Notes under the pieces: model-generated
Told to the model about the DNA's origin: nothing
The model's database searches: none
The model's input: the letters and a program-made list of their open reading frames with translations, nothing else
Assembly: GCF_028713855.1 (NCBI RefSeq)
Contig: NZ_JAQTNN010000007.1
Location: forward strand, 81,197-145,196
Length of the DNA: 64,000 bases
DNA from: Sulfuricurvum sp.
Lineage (GTDB): Bacteria; Campylobacterota; Campylobacteria; Campylobacterales; Sulfurimonadaceae
Direction of reading: 5' to 3'
In this document: positions 26,990 to 35,946 of the stretch, one piece after another
Layout of the letters: the number at the start of each line of letters is the position of its first letter
How positions within the stretch are numbered: the stretch's first letter is position 1
Made by a program: the position numbers and the translations under genes

Positions 26990-29900
26990 TACTTACCTTT
27001 AAATGTTTCGGCAATGATATGTTCAGCTCCATGTGTCAAAAAATTTGAATAAACTTTTGAGTAACCTTCACTTATGTCTTTAACTTTCTTTTTTGCTTTC
27101 TCTTCGTTATTTGACAACACTATCGCGCAGTATTTTTCGTACTTATCTTTACATTCTGCAAATAATATTTCATCTTCAAGAAAAATTTTTATAAGATCTA
27201 GCCCCTCATGAAAAAGAAGTGAACTAAATATATCAAATTTATTTTCACTAGATAATGGATTGTTTAGTTCATTGTTCATTCTAAAATTGATTTGATTTTT
27301 ATCTGGTTCATAGATGTAGCCAGAATCTATTTTAGAGTAATCTATATCCTTTACCACCTGGAGCCGGTCTATGATGTCATCATATTGTTCAAGTTCAATA
27401 TATTGAAATATACCACTGATCTTCTGGGAATCAATACCACCACTATTACCATACATTGTATATTTGAGTCTACGTAGCATTTTTGTTTCAAAATAGTCAT
27501 TCATTTCTACGGATATGAACTTTTTGTTCAATTTATACCCTACAGCCGCAGTTGTGCCACTTCCACCAAAGAAGTCTAAAATGATTTCGCCACTTTTAAT
27601 TCCAGATACTTGACATATTCTATCAATTAATTTTTCAGGTTTTTTCCCATTCTTAAGTTCAACAGCACCTTCTTTGGCTATACCATCCCATGATATATCG
27701 GCCCAAAAGTCAGTCAAAATTTCTGTAGAAGTATTTTTTCCATGCAATGTTTTAACTTTGTTAGAGTAAAAGGATAAAACTCCACCTTTAAAAATAAAAC
27801 TTTTTTCTCCATTGTCTTTAAGATAAGTATATACTTTAGTTGTTTCATTTTTTGATTCTAGCAATAGGTTTTTTAGTTTTTCAGTTGGTTTTTGAGGATC
27901 TCTAATACTAACAATATTCTTTGCATTTTTTAAGCAATATTTCGCTTTTTCTTCTTCTCTTATTAACATCCAATAATTACCAAGCTTTTCTTTAGCATTA
28001 TTATTAGACTGTTGTGGTGTCTTACCTACTTCAACACCCAAAGTAGTATAAATAACATCATTTAAAGGTTTTATAATCCATTTTTCAGATTCCTCCGCAG
28101 GATTACTAATAACTAAATTGTAATTGCTATCGTAACTACTGGGAATAAATACCTTAGAAAATTCAAATGCTTTTTTGTTTTTTGCATAAAAATAAATATA
28201 TTCAGTGACATCAATAGGTCCAGGATTAAATGTTTTTATTCCTGCAGGAGAAGAAGTTTTTACAGATATAGATTGAACAAAATTTTCTTTTGTGAATTCA
28301 ATATCTAATATTTTTTTTAATGAATCAAACTCTTTATAATCGATTTGACTAAATAGAGAACCATCTTCTGAAATCATTTTTTTAGCAATTTCAAGTCTAT
28401 CAGTCATCATACTGAGCCATGAGGAGCTTTTAAAACTATCTTTGTAGATAAAACCATCATTGCCTGTATTATAAGGTGGATCGATATATACACATTTTAT
28501 TTTACCATCACCTTTTATGTTGGTATATTTTGGCTCTAATAATTTCAAAGCTTGATAGTTCTCACTTTTAATAAGCAGGCCACTGAGCTCTTCCTCTATA
28601 TTTTCAAACTGACTTAATACTCTGTATTTAAAAGTAATATCTTTTACATTAAAATATTTTGTATCTATTGGATAACTTTTTCTTTGAAGTTCTAGAAGAT
28701 CTGGTTTTACATTGATTTTAGTAATGCCTAGTGTTTCCCATTCTTGAAGTTGATCTGTGTTATTAAGTACTTCATTAAGTAGGCTTATATCTTTGATCTG
28801 ATTACTCGATATTACATAATGGCTTTCCTTTACCATCTTTCTTTTTTCCCAAAGGTACTTCTGAAACTCCTCTATTGAAGAGAGTAAATCGATAAATATT
28901 TTTGCTTGAGCCTTAAAAACTCTGGCAAATATAGCTATTCTTTTTGCTGATTCATCCATAAGTAAAATGGCATCAGTATCTGCAAATATGTAGTTTTTAA
29001 TAAATTTATCAAGTTCAACACTCAAAAATCTTTTGAGATTTTTATGTATGAAGTAGTCACTATCAACTCCAGAGTAGAAGAGATTTATTCCTCTATCAAG
29101 GCGATAAAAAAATGATAAATCAGCATCTTTATCAAAAAGTTCTTCTAATTGTTTTTTGTCTTCAAAATCAAATTTATCAAAGCCAAAATTTTTAACTGAA
29201 GTTTTATTGTGAACTTTAGTAGCATACTCTTTTTTGGAAATCATAAGTTTAGAAGCTTTTATTTTTAGTTGGGTTTTATCCTCTTCACCACCTAATTCAT
29301 ACTTAAAAAGTGATGATACGACTTCTTTGCCATCTTTTTTGGATTTTATGAATAGGTACTCAAATAATTCTTGATCTTCCATAAGTGTTTTAAATTCTTC
29401 AGACGCTTTTAATTGGTTTACATCAAGAAGTGATGTCTGTATTTTTTCATCTTTAAAAGGGAGTTTTTCAAAATAAGCTTTTAATTTATTATCTTTAAAA
29501 ACAGTATCATAGTCAAATGTATCCATATCAAGATTTATGACACTTAACATTAGTAAATAAATAGTATATTTTGGCGTTGCATGGTCTGAAATATTAAAGT
29601 TTAAAGTAATAGTATTATTGTCTTTTTTGATGGATATTAATCTATATTGTTTTACTTTTTTATCATCCTTGATGTCGTCATCTTTCTCTATGATATTGGT
29701 ATTGATTGTGTAGTTTTTATCTTTGTAGCTTAAATTTAAAGAGACACTGTTTAAAAATTTGTTTGACTTAATGTAATAGCTATCTTTTGTTTTCCATGTA
29801 AAAAGGGTTTCTTCGCCTCTATAATCTACATCCTGTGAGCCTCCATCAGCTTTTTCATCCTTTGATTCAGATAAATATGCTTCATATTTGTAGGGGATAG

Positions 29901-30348
29901 TATAAGTTTTAAAACTTCTAGGCGTGTAGCCAAAATCGCCTTTTTCGTAGTAAAGATTAAAAAACTGGTATAGGTACTCATAAACTTTTGTAGAATCATA
30001 TTTCTCTTCACTTTTACAAGCCTTTAATTCATCTAATAAATTTTGAGTATCTCCGTTTCCAAAATTATTAATAGCACTTTCTAAATCTTCGATTGTATCA
30101 AGCGGTAAATCTTTGGCTATTTTAGGCGGTATGTACTCCAATAGTCTTACTTTTAGCTTTTCTACATTATTTTCATTTGAATTTGACAACTCTTTTTCAA
30201 TGTTAGTAACTATTGTGTCTAGATTTTGTTTGATAAATTCTTCTTTTTGTCTGAATATTTTATAAATACCAAAATTCAATTCACTCTTGTTAAACCAAAA
30301 TATATCATCTAATATAAAATCTTTAAATTTTTGCTGGATATTGACCAT
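26989..30348 (-). CDS. mod: Type III-like DNA methyltransferase (Mod), enlarged
   Basis: A 1119-aa protein with the beta-class N6-adenine/N4-cytosine methyltransferase order: catalytic motif IV YIDPPYNTGNDGF around residue 620 and SAM-binding motif I LDFFGGSGTTAAVGYKLNKK around residue 928. Classical type III Mod proteins are about 600-700 aa with DPPY near residue 120, so this one carries roughly 500 extra N-terminal residues of unknown role. It would methylate the recognition site and direct Res. Strongly AT-rich compared with core genes. It is the first gene of the element's minus-strand array, about 380 nt inside the right core repeat. Confidence 0.88.
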   Translation of the reverse strand: MVNIQQKFKDFILDDIFWFNKSELNFGIYKIFRQKEEFIKQNLDTIVTNIEKELSNSNENNVEKLKVRLLEYIPPKIAKDLPLDTIEDLESAINNFGNGDTQNLLDELKACKSEEKYDSTKVYEYLYQFFNLYYEKGDFGYTPRSFKTYTIPYKYEAYLSESKDEKADGGSQDVDYRGEETLFTWKTKDSYYIKSNKFLNSVSLNLSYKDKNYTINTNIIEKDDDIKDDKKVKQYRLISIKKDNNTITLNFNISDHATPKYTIYLLMLSVINLDMDTFDYDTVFKDNKLKAYFEKLPFKDEKIQTSLLDVNQLKASEEFKTLMEDQELFEYLFIKSKKDGKEVVSSLFKYELGGEEDKTQLKIKASKLMISKKEYATKVHNKTSVKNFGFDKFDFEDKKQLEELFDKDADLSFFYRLDRGINLFYSGVDSDYFIHKNLKRFLSVELDKFIKNYIFADTDAILLMDESAKRIAIFARVFKAQAKIFIDLLSSIEEFQKYLWEKRKMVKESHYVISSNQIKDISLLNEVLNNTDQLQEWETLGITKINVKPDLLELQRKSYPIDTKYFNVKDITFKYRVLSQFENIEEELSGLLIKSENYQALKLLEPKYTNIKGDGKIKCVYIDPPYNTGNDGFIYKDSFKSSSWLSMMTDRLEIAKKMISEDGSLFSQIDYKEFDSLKKILDIEFTKENFVQSISVKTSSPAGIKTFNPGPIDVTEYIYFYAKNKKAFEFSKVFIPSSYDSNYNLVISNPAEESEKWIIKPLNDVIYTTLGVEVGKTPQQSNNNAKEKLGNYWMLIREEEKAKYCLKNAKNIVSIRDPQKPTEKLKNLLLESKNETTKVYTYLKDNGEKSFIFKGGVLSFYSNKVKTLHGKNTSTEILTDFWADISWDGIAKEGAVELKNGKKPEKLIDRICQVSGIKSGEIILDFFGGSGTTAAVGYKLNKKFISVEMNDYFETKMLRRLKYTMYGNSGGIDSQKISGIFQYIELEQYDDIIDRLQVVKDIDYSKIDSGYIYEPDKNQINFRMNNELNNPLSSENKFDIFSSLLFHEGLDLIKIFLEDEILFAECKDKYEKYCAIVLSNNEEKAKKKVKDISEGYSKVYSNFLTHGAEHIIAETFKGK

Positions 30349-30728
30349 TTTTGCTCCATTTTTTGTTTAGCGGCAATTATATCATTACCATCGATGGTTA
30401 ATGCTTCTGTAATATCTTACACAAGTACAAATGTGCGGTTTAGTTAAAAATGGAACTGGATATACTTTTTGTGAGTACACAGGTTGGTAATATGAGTGTG
30501 CCATAGGAGTATAAAAAAGCATAATATTTCTGTCATACTATAGCGATAAATGCAGTAATTACGGGTTTTTTAGAATTCGGCTTAGGTTGTGTAGTATTTT
30601 ATATAAAGAGAGTGATTCGTGGCAACCGTTGCCATATTGGTACGTTTTCGGTTTGTCAGTGACCGACTTTTTGCCTATTTTAAGTTAGTTGAAAGCCCTA
30701 TTTTGGGCACTTTTATAAATATTCAGAG
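30349..30728. other. Non-coding right end of the element
   Basis: About 380 nt without a convincing gene. It should contain the mod promoter, an inverted repeat TGGCAAC-C-GTTGCCA at 30620-30634 that matches the TTGCCA motifs at the left end (possible integrase arm sites), and a GCCC/GGGC hairpin at 30695-30708 near the core. An open frame running from 30619 into ybeY is only the upstream continuation of ybeY. Confidence 0.5.
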
Positions 30729-30746
30729 CTTATGCTACAATGTCAT
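30729..30746. repeat. Right attachment repeat (attR core)
   Basis: CTTATGCTACAATGTCAT, identical to 19040-19057. It ends one base before the ybeY start codon and contains an extended -10 element TGCTACAAT, so integration leaves ybeY with its -10 box. Confidence 0.88.
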
Positions 30747-30747
30747 C

Positions 30748-31170
30748 ATGATAGAACTTGATAACCGAACTGACAAAAATTACAATTTTCCACTTCTGGA
30801 ACAAATAGCCGAGGCGCTTACAACTCAAGAGATTGAGTTGATTTTGACCAACAACGGTGAAATCGCCGAGATTAATAAAGAGTTTCGCAACATCGATAAA
30901 CCGACGGATGTCCTCAGTTTTCCGAGCGATCCATTTCCCGGAGCACCGCTTGGTAGTATCGTTATCAGTGTTGATAAGGTAGAGAGTGTCGCCTCAGAGT
31001 TAGGACACAGCGAAGATGATGAACTCGCCCTCCTCTTAATACACGGTATGCTCCATCTCCTCGGATATGACCACGAAATTGACACTGGAGAGATGCGTCA
31101 AAAAGAAGTTGAGTTAATCGAAAAATTCAATCTTCCCAAAAGCCTCATCGTTAGAACGTTAGAGGAATAG
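30748..31170 (+). CDS. ybeY: Endoribonuclease YbeY (rRNA maturation)
   Basis: A 140-aa zinc-dependent endonuclease with the signature HGMLHLLGYDHE (three metal histidines HxxxHxxxxxH) and the upstream TDVLSFPSD motif. It acts in 16S rRNA processing and ribosome quality control. The correct start is the ATG at 30748 (MIELDNR); the longer frame from 30619 lies in the mobile element. The core repeat's TACAAT ends 6 nt before the ATG, so the transcript may be leaderless. Confidence 0.93.
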   Translation: MIELDNRTDKNYNFPLLEQIAEALTTQEIELILTNNGEIAEINKEFRNIDKPTDVLSFPSDPFPGAPLGSIVISVDKVESVASELGHSEDDELALLLIHGMLHLLGYDHEIDTGEMRQKEVELIEKFNLPKSLIVRTLEE

Positions 31171-31171
31171 C

Positions 31172-32959
31172 TTATTTCTTGATATACCCAAGGTCATCGA
31201 GTTTATTGTAAATAGACGATACGATTCCCCCTGCTTCTTCACCGCCATGTCCACCGTGTTCTACCAATACTGTTACAACAAATTGCGGATTTTCGGCAGG
31301 ACCGTACGTCGTAAACCACGCATGAGAACGTTTTAGGTATTCCATACTCTTCTCACTCTGACGGTTTTTAACGTTTTGGGCAATACCTGTTGTTTGTGCC
31401 GTACCCGTTTTACCTGCAATCGGAAAACGGGTAGTAACCTTTCCATGTGCCGTTCCGCCGGAATCGTTGCATACACCGCGCATCGCTCGCTGTATAATGG
31501 GAAGCTTCTCTTTTTGATTCGCAGTTAACACATCCAATGGAACAGGAATATACGGACTATCCCCAATCATTTTAGCCACATGCGGAATGGGGAGTTTTCC
31601 GGTTGCCATCAGAGCCGTATACTCAGCCATCTGCATCGGTGTAACCAGAAAATCTCCCTGACCAATAGAGGTATTGAGTGTCTCTCCCTGATACCACGGC
31701 TGATGAAACCGTTGTCGTTTCCATGCACGGCTGGGGACGGTGCCGATAAATTCATTCGGTAGATCAATACCTGTTTTTTTACCGAGTCCCATCTGTATGA
31801 GCCCTGTACTCATACGATCAATACCGACTTGAAGTGCACCTTGATAAAAATAATCATCGCAACTTTCTACAATCGCTTTTGAAATATTGGTTACACCGTG
31901 CCCTGTTTTTTTCCAGTCCCTAAAAGTTCGGTTGCCCAGACGAATCGATCCTGTACTCATAATGGTACTGTTCTCATTCATCATACCTGATGTAATGTAG
32001 ATTAGTCCCATTCCAGTTTTAACCGTTGATCCCGGAGGATAGAGGCCATTGATTATTTTATTGGTAAAAGGGGCATCAAGGCTGTTCATTAATGCGTTCC
32101 ACTCATCGGAACTAATCCCCGAGACAAAGGTGTTAAGATCATATTCCGGAAAACTCCCGGCAGCATAAATCGCTCCGTGTACATCCATAATGATGATTGC
32201 CCCCACCCTTTTTTCAAAAATCTGAGTGATAAAATTTTGAAGTCGCATATCGATATTCAGAATGAGGTTATGATTTTCCTGAGTAGCACTTCGTCCTATC
32301 TCTTCGATTTCAACGTTGTGGGCATTCACCTTAATTCGACGCTCCCCTGCAATACCTTGCAAATAACGGTTGTAATATTTTTCAATCCCGTTTTTACCGA
32401 CATGTCCCAACAACTGTAACGATGGATCAGAATCAATCTCTTTTTGATTTGCTTTAGCAACATAACCGATAAGATGTGATCCTACCGGACCATACGGGTA
32501 AAGTCGTTTTGGTGAAGGGGAAATTTTAATCGTTTCACGTAAATTCATCAAAGAATAAAGAGGAATAATGGTTTCGTGAGGGATAAAATCAACCACATCG
32601 ATAAAAGTATGGTTGTAATACGAATCTTGCATAATATAGGCTTTAGCTATTTTTTTAGCGTCTAAGGTAGGAATCATTGAAAGCAAATAGGCAATTTCTG
32701 TATCTAAGAGACGAGTATCTTTCCCGTGTGTTAAATGGGGAGCCAACGCGATTTTAAAACCCAACTCGTTAATGGCGATAGGGTCCAAAGTCCGATCAAG
32801 AATCTCACCACGAACCGGTGCTGAGAGTTCGGTTTTAATACTGTTATTTTCAGAAAGATTTTCATAATAATCATTTGATTGAACAGCAAGGTGAAATACC
32901 CTAACCACCAATCCGATCCAAACCACGGCAAAAAGGGAAAATATAATCCTGATTTTCAT
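31172..32959 (-). CDS. mrdA: Penicillin-binding protein 2 (rod-shape peptidoglycan transpeptidase)
   Basis: A 595-aa inner-membrane transpeptidase: one N-terminal membrane anchor, a PBP dimerisation/pedestal domain (LSAPVRGEILDRTLDPIAIN), and the catalytic domain with PPGSTVKTG (active-site serine and lysine), the SxN motif in the SCDD region and KTGTAQT. It builds the lateral wall in rod-shaped or curved cells. Its start overlaps the mreD-like gene by 4 nt. Confidence 0.94.
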   Translation of the reverse strand: MKIRIIFSLFAVVWIGLVVRVFHLAVQSNDYYENLSENNSIKTELSAPVRGEILDRTLDPIAINELGFKIALAPHLTHGKDTRLLDTEIAYLLSMIPTLDAKKIAKAYIMQDSYYNHTFIDVVDFIPHETIIPLYSLMNLRETIKISPSPKRLYPYGPVGSHLIGYVAKANQKEIDSDPSLQLLGHVGKNGIEKYYNRYLQGIAGERRIKVNAHNVEIEEIGRSATQENHNLILNIDMRLQNFITQIFEKRVGAIIIMDVHGAIYAAGSFPEYDLNTFVSGISSDEWNALMNSLDAPFTNKIINGLYPPGSTVKTGMGLIYITSGMMNENSTIMSTGSIRLGNRTFRDWKKTGHGVTNISKAIVESCDDYFYQGALQVGIDRMSTGLIQMGLGKKTGIDLPNEFIGTVPSRAWKRQRFHQPWYQGETLNTSIGQGDFLVTPMQMAEYTALMATGKLPIPHVAKMIGDSPYIPVPLDVLTANQKEKLPIIQRAMRGVCNDSGGTAHGKVTTRFPIAGKTGTAQTTGIAQNVKNRQSEKSMEYLKRSHAWFTTYGPAENPQFVVTVLVEHGGHGGEEAGGIVSSIYNKLDDLGYIKK

Positions 32960-33411
32960 ATCATTACCGCTAGAACTAAAAACTCAATGATCATGTATAA
33001 TCCTACATGCCAATCGATCATCGGGGAACTAAGCAACAAAACTCCATCAGCAATCAATATAAATACCCAATATCCTAAATATCCTAACACAACAAAAATG
33101 GCTGCCATACATGTACGGCATTGTATCAACTGTTCAAACTTAGGAATGAGGTAGCGAGACAACAGTGTAAACAATATTATCGTACTTCCAAACCAGAACC
33201 CTTTTTCAGCTTCAAATACCAGTAGCATAAGCGCAATAGGTATCAATCTGAAAAGATCATGCTTACTCAGTGCATCGTGATACGCATAAAAAAGTATTGC
33301 AAGTAAGGGCGGCAAGAGAAGATAGACACTGCTCAGGCTAATATAAACAACGAATAAACCGACTAAAAGAAGTCGATTTATAACGTTTTGATAAGAGAAA
33401 CTTCGTTGCAT
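32956..33411 (-). CDS. MreD-like multi-spanning membrane protein
   Basis: A 151-aa protein with about five hydrophobic segments. It lies directly before mrdA with a 4-nt overlap, the usual place of mreD in rod-shape operons. No sequence signature is strong enough to name it with certainty; size, topology and location support MreD. Confidence 0.6.
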   Translation of the reverse strand: MQRSFSYQNVINRLLLVGLFVVYISLSSVYLLLPPLLAILFYAYHDALSKHDLFRLIPIALMLLVFEAEKGFWFGSTIILFTLLSRYLIPKFEQLIQCRTCMAAIFVVLGYLGYWVFILIADGVLLLSSPMIDWHVGLYMIIEFLVLAVMI

Positions 33412-33842
33412 ACCGGAAAATGTTTACATTTAATACAATCAGCCCAGATTTTGTGCTCAGGGATCGATTCTTTGGGGATTTCAACGAATCCCAACCGCTC
33501 AAAAAAACGCTGCTGATAGGTTAGTGCCAAAACCTCTTTTAGACCTAAACGGCGTCCTTCTTCACATGCATGTTCAACTAATGTGCTTCCGATATTGCAG
33601 CCGCGATACTCAGTATCAATAATCATTGAACGCAACTCTGCCAATAAAGGAGAATGGATATGAAGCGCAACGAATCCTACCAGCTTTTCTCCGTCCATCG
33701 CTAAAAAATAGGAGCGGATATTAGTAGCAATCTCATCATTACTGCGCGCCAGAATAACACCCGTTTCGATTTCCGGGGCTACAAGATTCTGCATTGCGGG
33801 GATATCGTGCAATGTTGGTTTTTTATAGGTGATTAGACTCAT
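33378..33842 (-). CDS. GNAT N-acetyltransferase, probable amino-acid (glutamate) acetyltransferase
   Basis: A 154-aa GNAT fold with acetyl-CoA-binding loop RGCNIGSTLVEHA and the FFERLGFVEI motif. The C-terminal KIWADCIKCKHFPVCNE cysteine motif is typical of the short N-acetylglutamate synthase-like proteins of Campylobacterota, which start arginine synthesis. Overlaps both neighbours (34 nt with the mreD-like gene, 4 nt with engB). Confidence 0.78.
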   Translation of the reverse strand: MSLITYKKPTLHDIPAMQNLVAPEIETGVILARSNDEIATNIRSYFLAMDGEKLVGFVALHIHSPLLAELRSMIIDTEYRGCNIGSTLVEHACEEGRRLGLKEVLALTYQQRFFERLGFVEIPKESIPEHKIWADCIKCKHFPVCNEVSLIKTL

Positions 33843-34450
33843 TCACCATCACTTTTAAGCAATCGGTAGAGATGTTCAACAATCGCATCTACCCCTCGTC
33901 GTTTTGAATTAGAAACCATTATCGCGCCTGGGAACCGTCTTTTAAGTTCAGAAAGCTCTTTTTGGTTCAATTTATCGATTTTTGTAAAAATAGTGACGAT
34001 CGATTGATCGGGGGTACAAATCTCATGTAAATACGCATCAACCGAACGATCAATTTCCAAATCAGGGTGGCGACAATCGATAAGATGTACAAAAATACGA
34101 ATTTGCTTCCGTTCCGATATAAAGCCGGTAAGATTACTCTCCCAATCCGTTTTAAGGGATTTTGCCACTTTCGCATACCCAAATCCCGGTAAATCGACGA
34201 ATTTGGCACTCAGACGTTCACCTGTATCACGATCGGCAAAGATTACATCAAAATAGTTAATCAAACGGGTTTTCCCCGGTGTTGCCGATACTTTTGCCAA
34301 TGATTTACGCTTTGTCAATGTGTTAAGCAATGAACTTTTCCCTGTATTGGAGCGTGCCATAAAAGCCACTTCATTTTGGTACTCATTTTCAGGCGTTAGT
34401 CTGATATTCGGAGCCGAGGTTACAAATAAAGAATCAATAATTTCGATCAT
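33839..34450 (-). CDS. engB: Ribosome biogenesis GTPase EngB/YsxC
   Basis: A 203-aa TRAFAC GTPase: G1 ARSNTGKSSLLN, G2/G3 region TPGKTRLINYF and DLPGFGYAKV, G4 TKIDKLN and G5 SNSKRRG. It assists assembly of the large ribosomal subunit. It overlaps lptA by 4 nt. Confidence 0.94.
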   Translation of the reverse strand: MIEIIDSLFVTSAPNIRLTPENEYQNEVAFMARSNTGKSSLLNTLTKRKSLAKVSATPGKTRLINYFDVIFADRDTGERLSAKFVDLPGFGYAKVAKSLKTDWESNLTGFISERKQIRIFVHLIDCRHPDLEIDRSVDAYLHEICTPDQSIVTIFTKIDKLNQKELSELKRRFPGAIMVSNSKRRGVDAIVEHLYRLLKSDGE

Positions 34451-34935
34451 TTGACAAGGCTTTTTGGTTTTGTATTTTTATCTTGAAGGTTAAAAATCAT
34501 AATAACCGGTTCATCTTTAGTACTTTCGGCAGCTGCACTTCCTTGAACGGTATTGACAATGACTTTGTCCCCCTTAACTCGGCGATAATCATCCAAACGG
34601 AGTAAATCAACTTTAGTATAAAATTGGTATTCGCTCTCGTTAGGCATATAAACCGCACTTTGAGATTTCCCACGATATTTTTCATTTTGCTCGGTTACGA
34701 TGTAAAAGGAGACATCTCCCTCTGCCAAATATTTGTACGGTTTTCGCTCTTTATCTGTGAAAATTGTCACTTTTGACGCGTTCAATTCATCTGAACCTTT
34801 GGTCACTTTGACATTTCCGGTAAAGACGGATACTCCTTTTTGCTGATCGGCTTTGAAATTATCCGAAATAACTTTGAGTTCTTCAGCGTTCATTGAAACA
34901 AATGTCAATAAAAGGATAAGTGTTCGTATCATCAT
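34447..34935 (-). CDS. lptA: LPS transport periplasmic protein LptA
   Basis: A 162-aa exported protein with signal peptide (MIRTLILLLTFVSMNA) and an OstA-like beta-jellyroll: DNFKADQQKGVSVFTGNVKV, LNASKVTIFTD and YLAEGDVSFY. It bridges LPS across the periplasm. Follows lptC after 9 nt. Confidence 0.88.
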   Translation of the reverse strand: MMIRTLILLLTFVSMNAEELKVISDNFKADQQKGVSVFTGNVKVTKGSDELNASKVTIFTDKERKPYKYLAEGDVSFYIVTEQNEKYRGKSQSAVYMPNESEYQFYTKVDLLRLDDYRRVKGDKVIVNTVQGSAAAESTKDEPVIMIFNLQDKNTKPKSLVK

Positions 34936-34944
34936 ATGTATTTC

Positions 34945-35454
34945 CTATTTTAAATTGTAGCTTCCACGTACACGATCAGCGGATACAGAATCCTTTTCAG
35001 TGTTATAGATTAGCTTGTCACCGTCAATACGGTTACCGTTTTGGGTTATCGTAAAAGCACCTGCGGTCTGAATGAGCGAGGCATTCATATCGTATCTTCC
35101 CTCATTCGAACGAAATTCCAATCCGTCTTCACGAACGTAATGGACATTTCCTTTCAACGTGATCGTATCATTCTGGTATTTGAGATCATCTGAGCGGATA
35201 GACTGAAATAAGTGTTTCGTATTATCGCTAAATTTTGCTGATGTTACCGAATATCGGTCATCAAATTTTTTCCCCTCTTTCCCTTCTAAAATATGATCGA
35301 TCCCTTTGGGTGAGATTTCATACAAAGAGAACGAGATCAACTCTATTTTCGGAATTTCACGGCTATCTTGATGTGATGTATAGTTTGGGGTAAAATAACT
35401 GTACATCCCCAATAATAAGCCCAGTAATAAAGCAAAAAAAACGTTAATCGACAT
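34945..35454 (-). CDS. lptC: LPS export protein LptC
   Basis: A 169-aa protein with an N-terminal membrane anchor and a periplasmic LptC/OstA-like domain (DTITLKGNVHYVREDGLEF and NGNRIDGDKLIYNTEKD). It connects the LptBFG transporter to LptA. It follows kdsC immediately, the classical kdsC-lptC-lptA order. Confidence 0.87.
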   Translation of the reverse strand: MSINVFFALLLGLLLGMYSYFTPNYTSHQDSREIPKIELISFSLYEISPKGIDHILEGKEGKKFDDRYSVTSAKFSDNTKHLFQSIRSDDLKYQNDTITLKGNVHYVREDGLEFRSNEGRYDMNASLIQTAGAFTITQNGNRIDGDKLIYNTEKDSVSADRVRGSYNLK

Positions 35455-35946
35455 TTATATCCACAATGCTAAAAATTTTTCTTCTTCACCGTTACGACGA
35501 ATCACTTTTTCTATCATTTCACGTACACACGCATCTCCGCCACATCGATCCAAAACTTCAGCAAAGGTTTTGAGATAATCCGAACCGTCTTTAGGCGTAT
35601 AAGCTTGCCCCGCCCACTGTAAAAGGTTGTAATCGTTTAAATCATCCCCGATCACAGCCACCTCATGCGGCTCGATCCCGAGTTCTGAACACAGTGCAAT
35701 CGCAACCGCACGTTTATCCTTCACCCCTTGATGCAAATGTTCTATATCAAGTTCTTTGGCTCTAAGCTCAACAATTGCAGAATCACGACCGGTGATGATT
35801 GCGGCCGTATGCCCCATCTTTACCCATGCTTTAATAGCAAACCCGTCTTTAACATTAAAGTTTTTAAGTTCCAAACCTTCAGCAGTATAGATAATTTTAC
35901 CGTCACTCATGCATCCGTCAACGTCTAAAATCAATAATCGAATCAC
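35455..35946 (-). CDS. kdsC: 3-deoxy-D-manno-octulosonate 8-phosphate phosphatase KdsC
   Basis: A 163-aa HAD phosphatase: LLILDVDGCMSDGKI holds the catalytic aspartates, ITGRDS is motif II and VAIGDDLNDYNLL is motif IV (written in the protein as VIGDDLNDYN). It makes KDO for LPS. Overlaps hisB by 4 nt. Confidence 0.93.
   Translation of the reverse strand: MIRLLILDVDGCMSDGKIIYTAEGLELKNFNVKDGFAIKAWVKMGHTAAIITGRDSAIVELRAKELDIEHLHQGVKDKRAVAIALCSELGIEPHEVAVIGDDLNDYNLLQWAGQAYTPKDGSDYLKTFAEVLDRCGGDACVREMIEKVIRRNGEEEKFLALWI

Larger units (their letters stand above)
19040..30746. mobile_element. Integrated phage-derived element carrying a type III-like R-M system
   Basis: About 11.7 kb bounded by an 18-bp perfect direct repeat, with a tyrosine integrase adjacent to the left repeat and all genes on the minus strand. 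Content: integrase, small DNA-binding protein, rolling-circle-type replication initiator, ssDNA-binding-like protein, unknown 373-aa protein, res and mod. The base composition is clearly lower in GC than the flanking core genes, especially in 22480-30348. No capsid, adsorption or assembly ATPase gene is present, so it cannot make filamentous virions by itself. The removal of the element would reunite queC and ybeY as divergent neighbours. Confidence 0.88.

Noticed and set aside
23714..30348. BREX or DISARM system
   Set aside because: No PglZ, BrxC/BrxL or DrmA/B-like genes accompany the methyltransferase; a helicase with a C-terminal nuclease plus Mod fits type III R-M.
30619..30747. Upstream extension of the ybeY reading frame
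   Set aside because: The extension lies in the mobile element and crosses the core repeat; the conserved YbeY N-terminus begins at the ATG at 30748.
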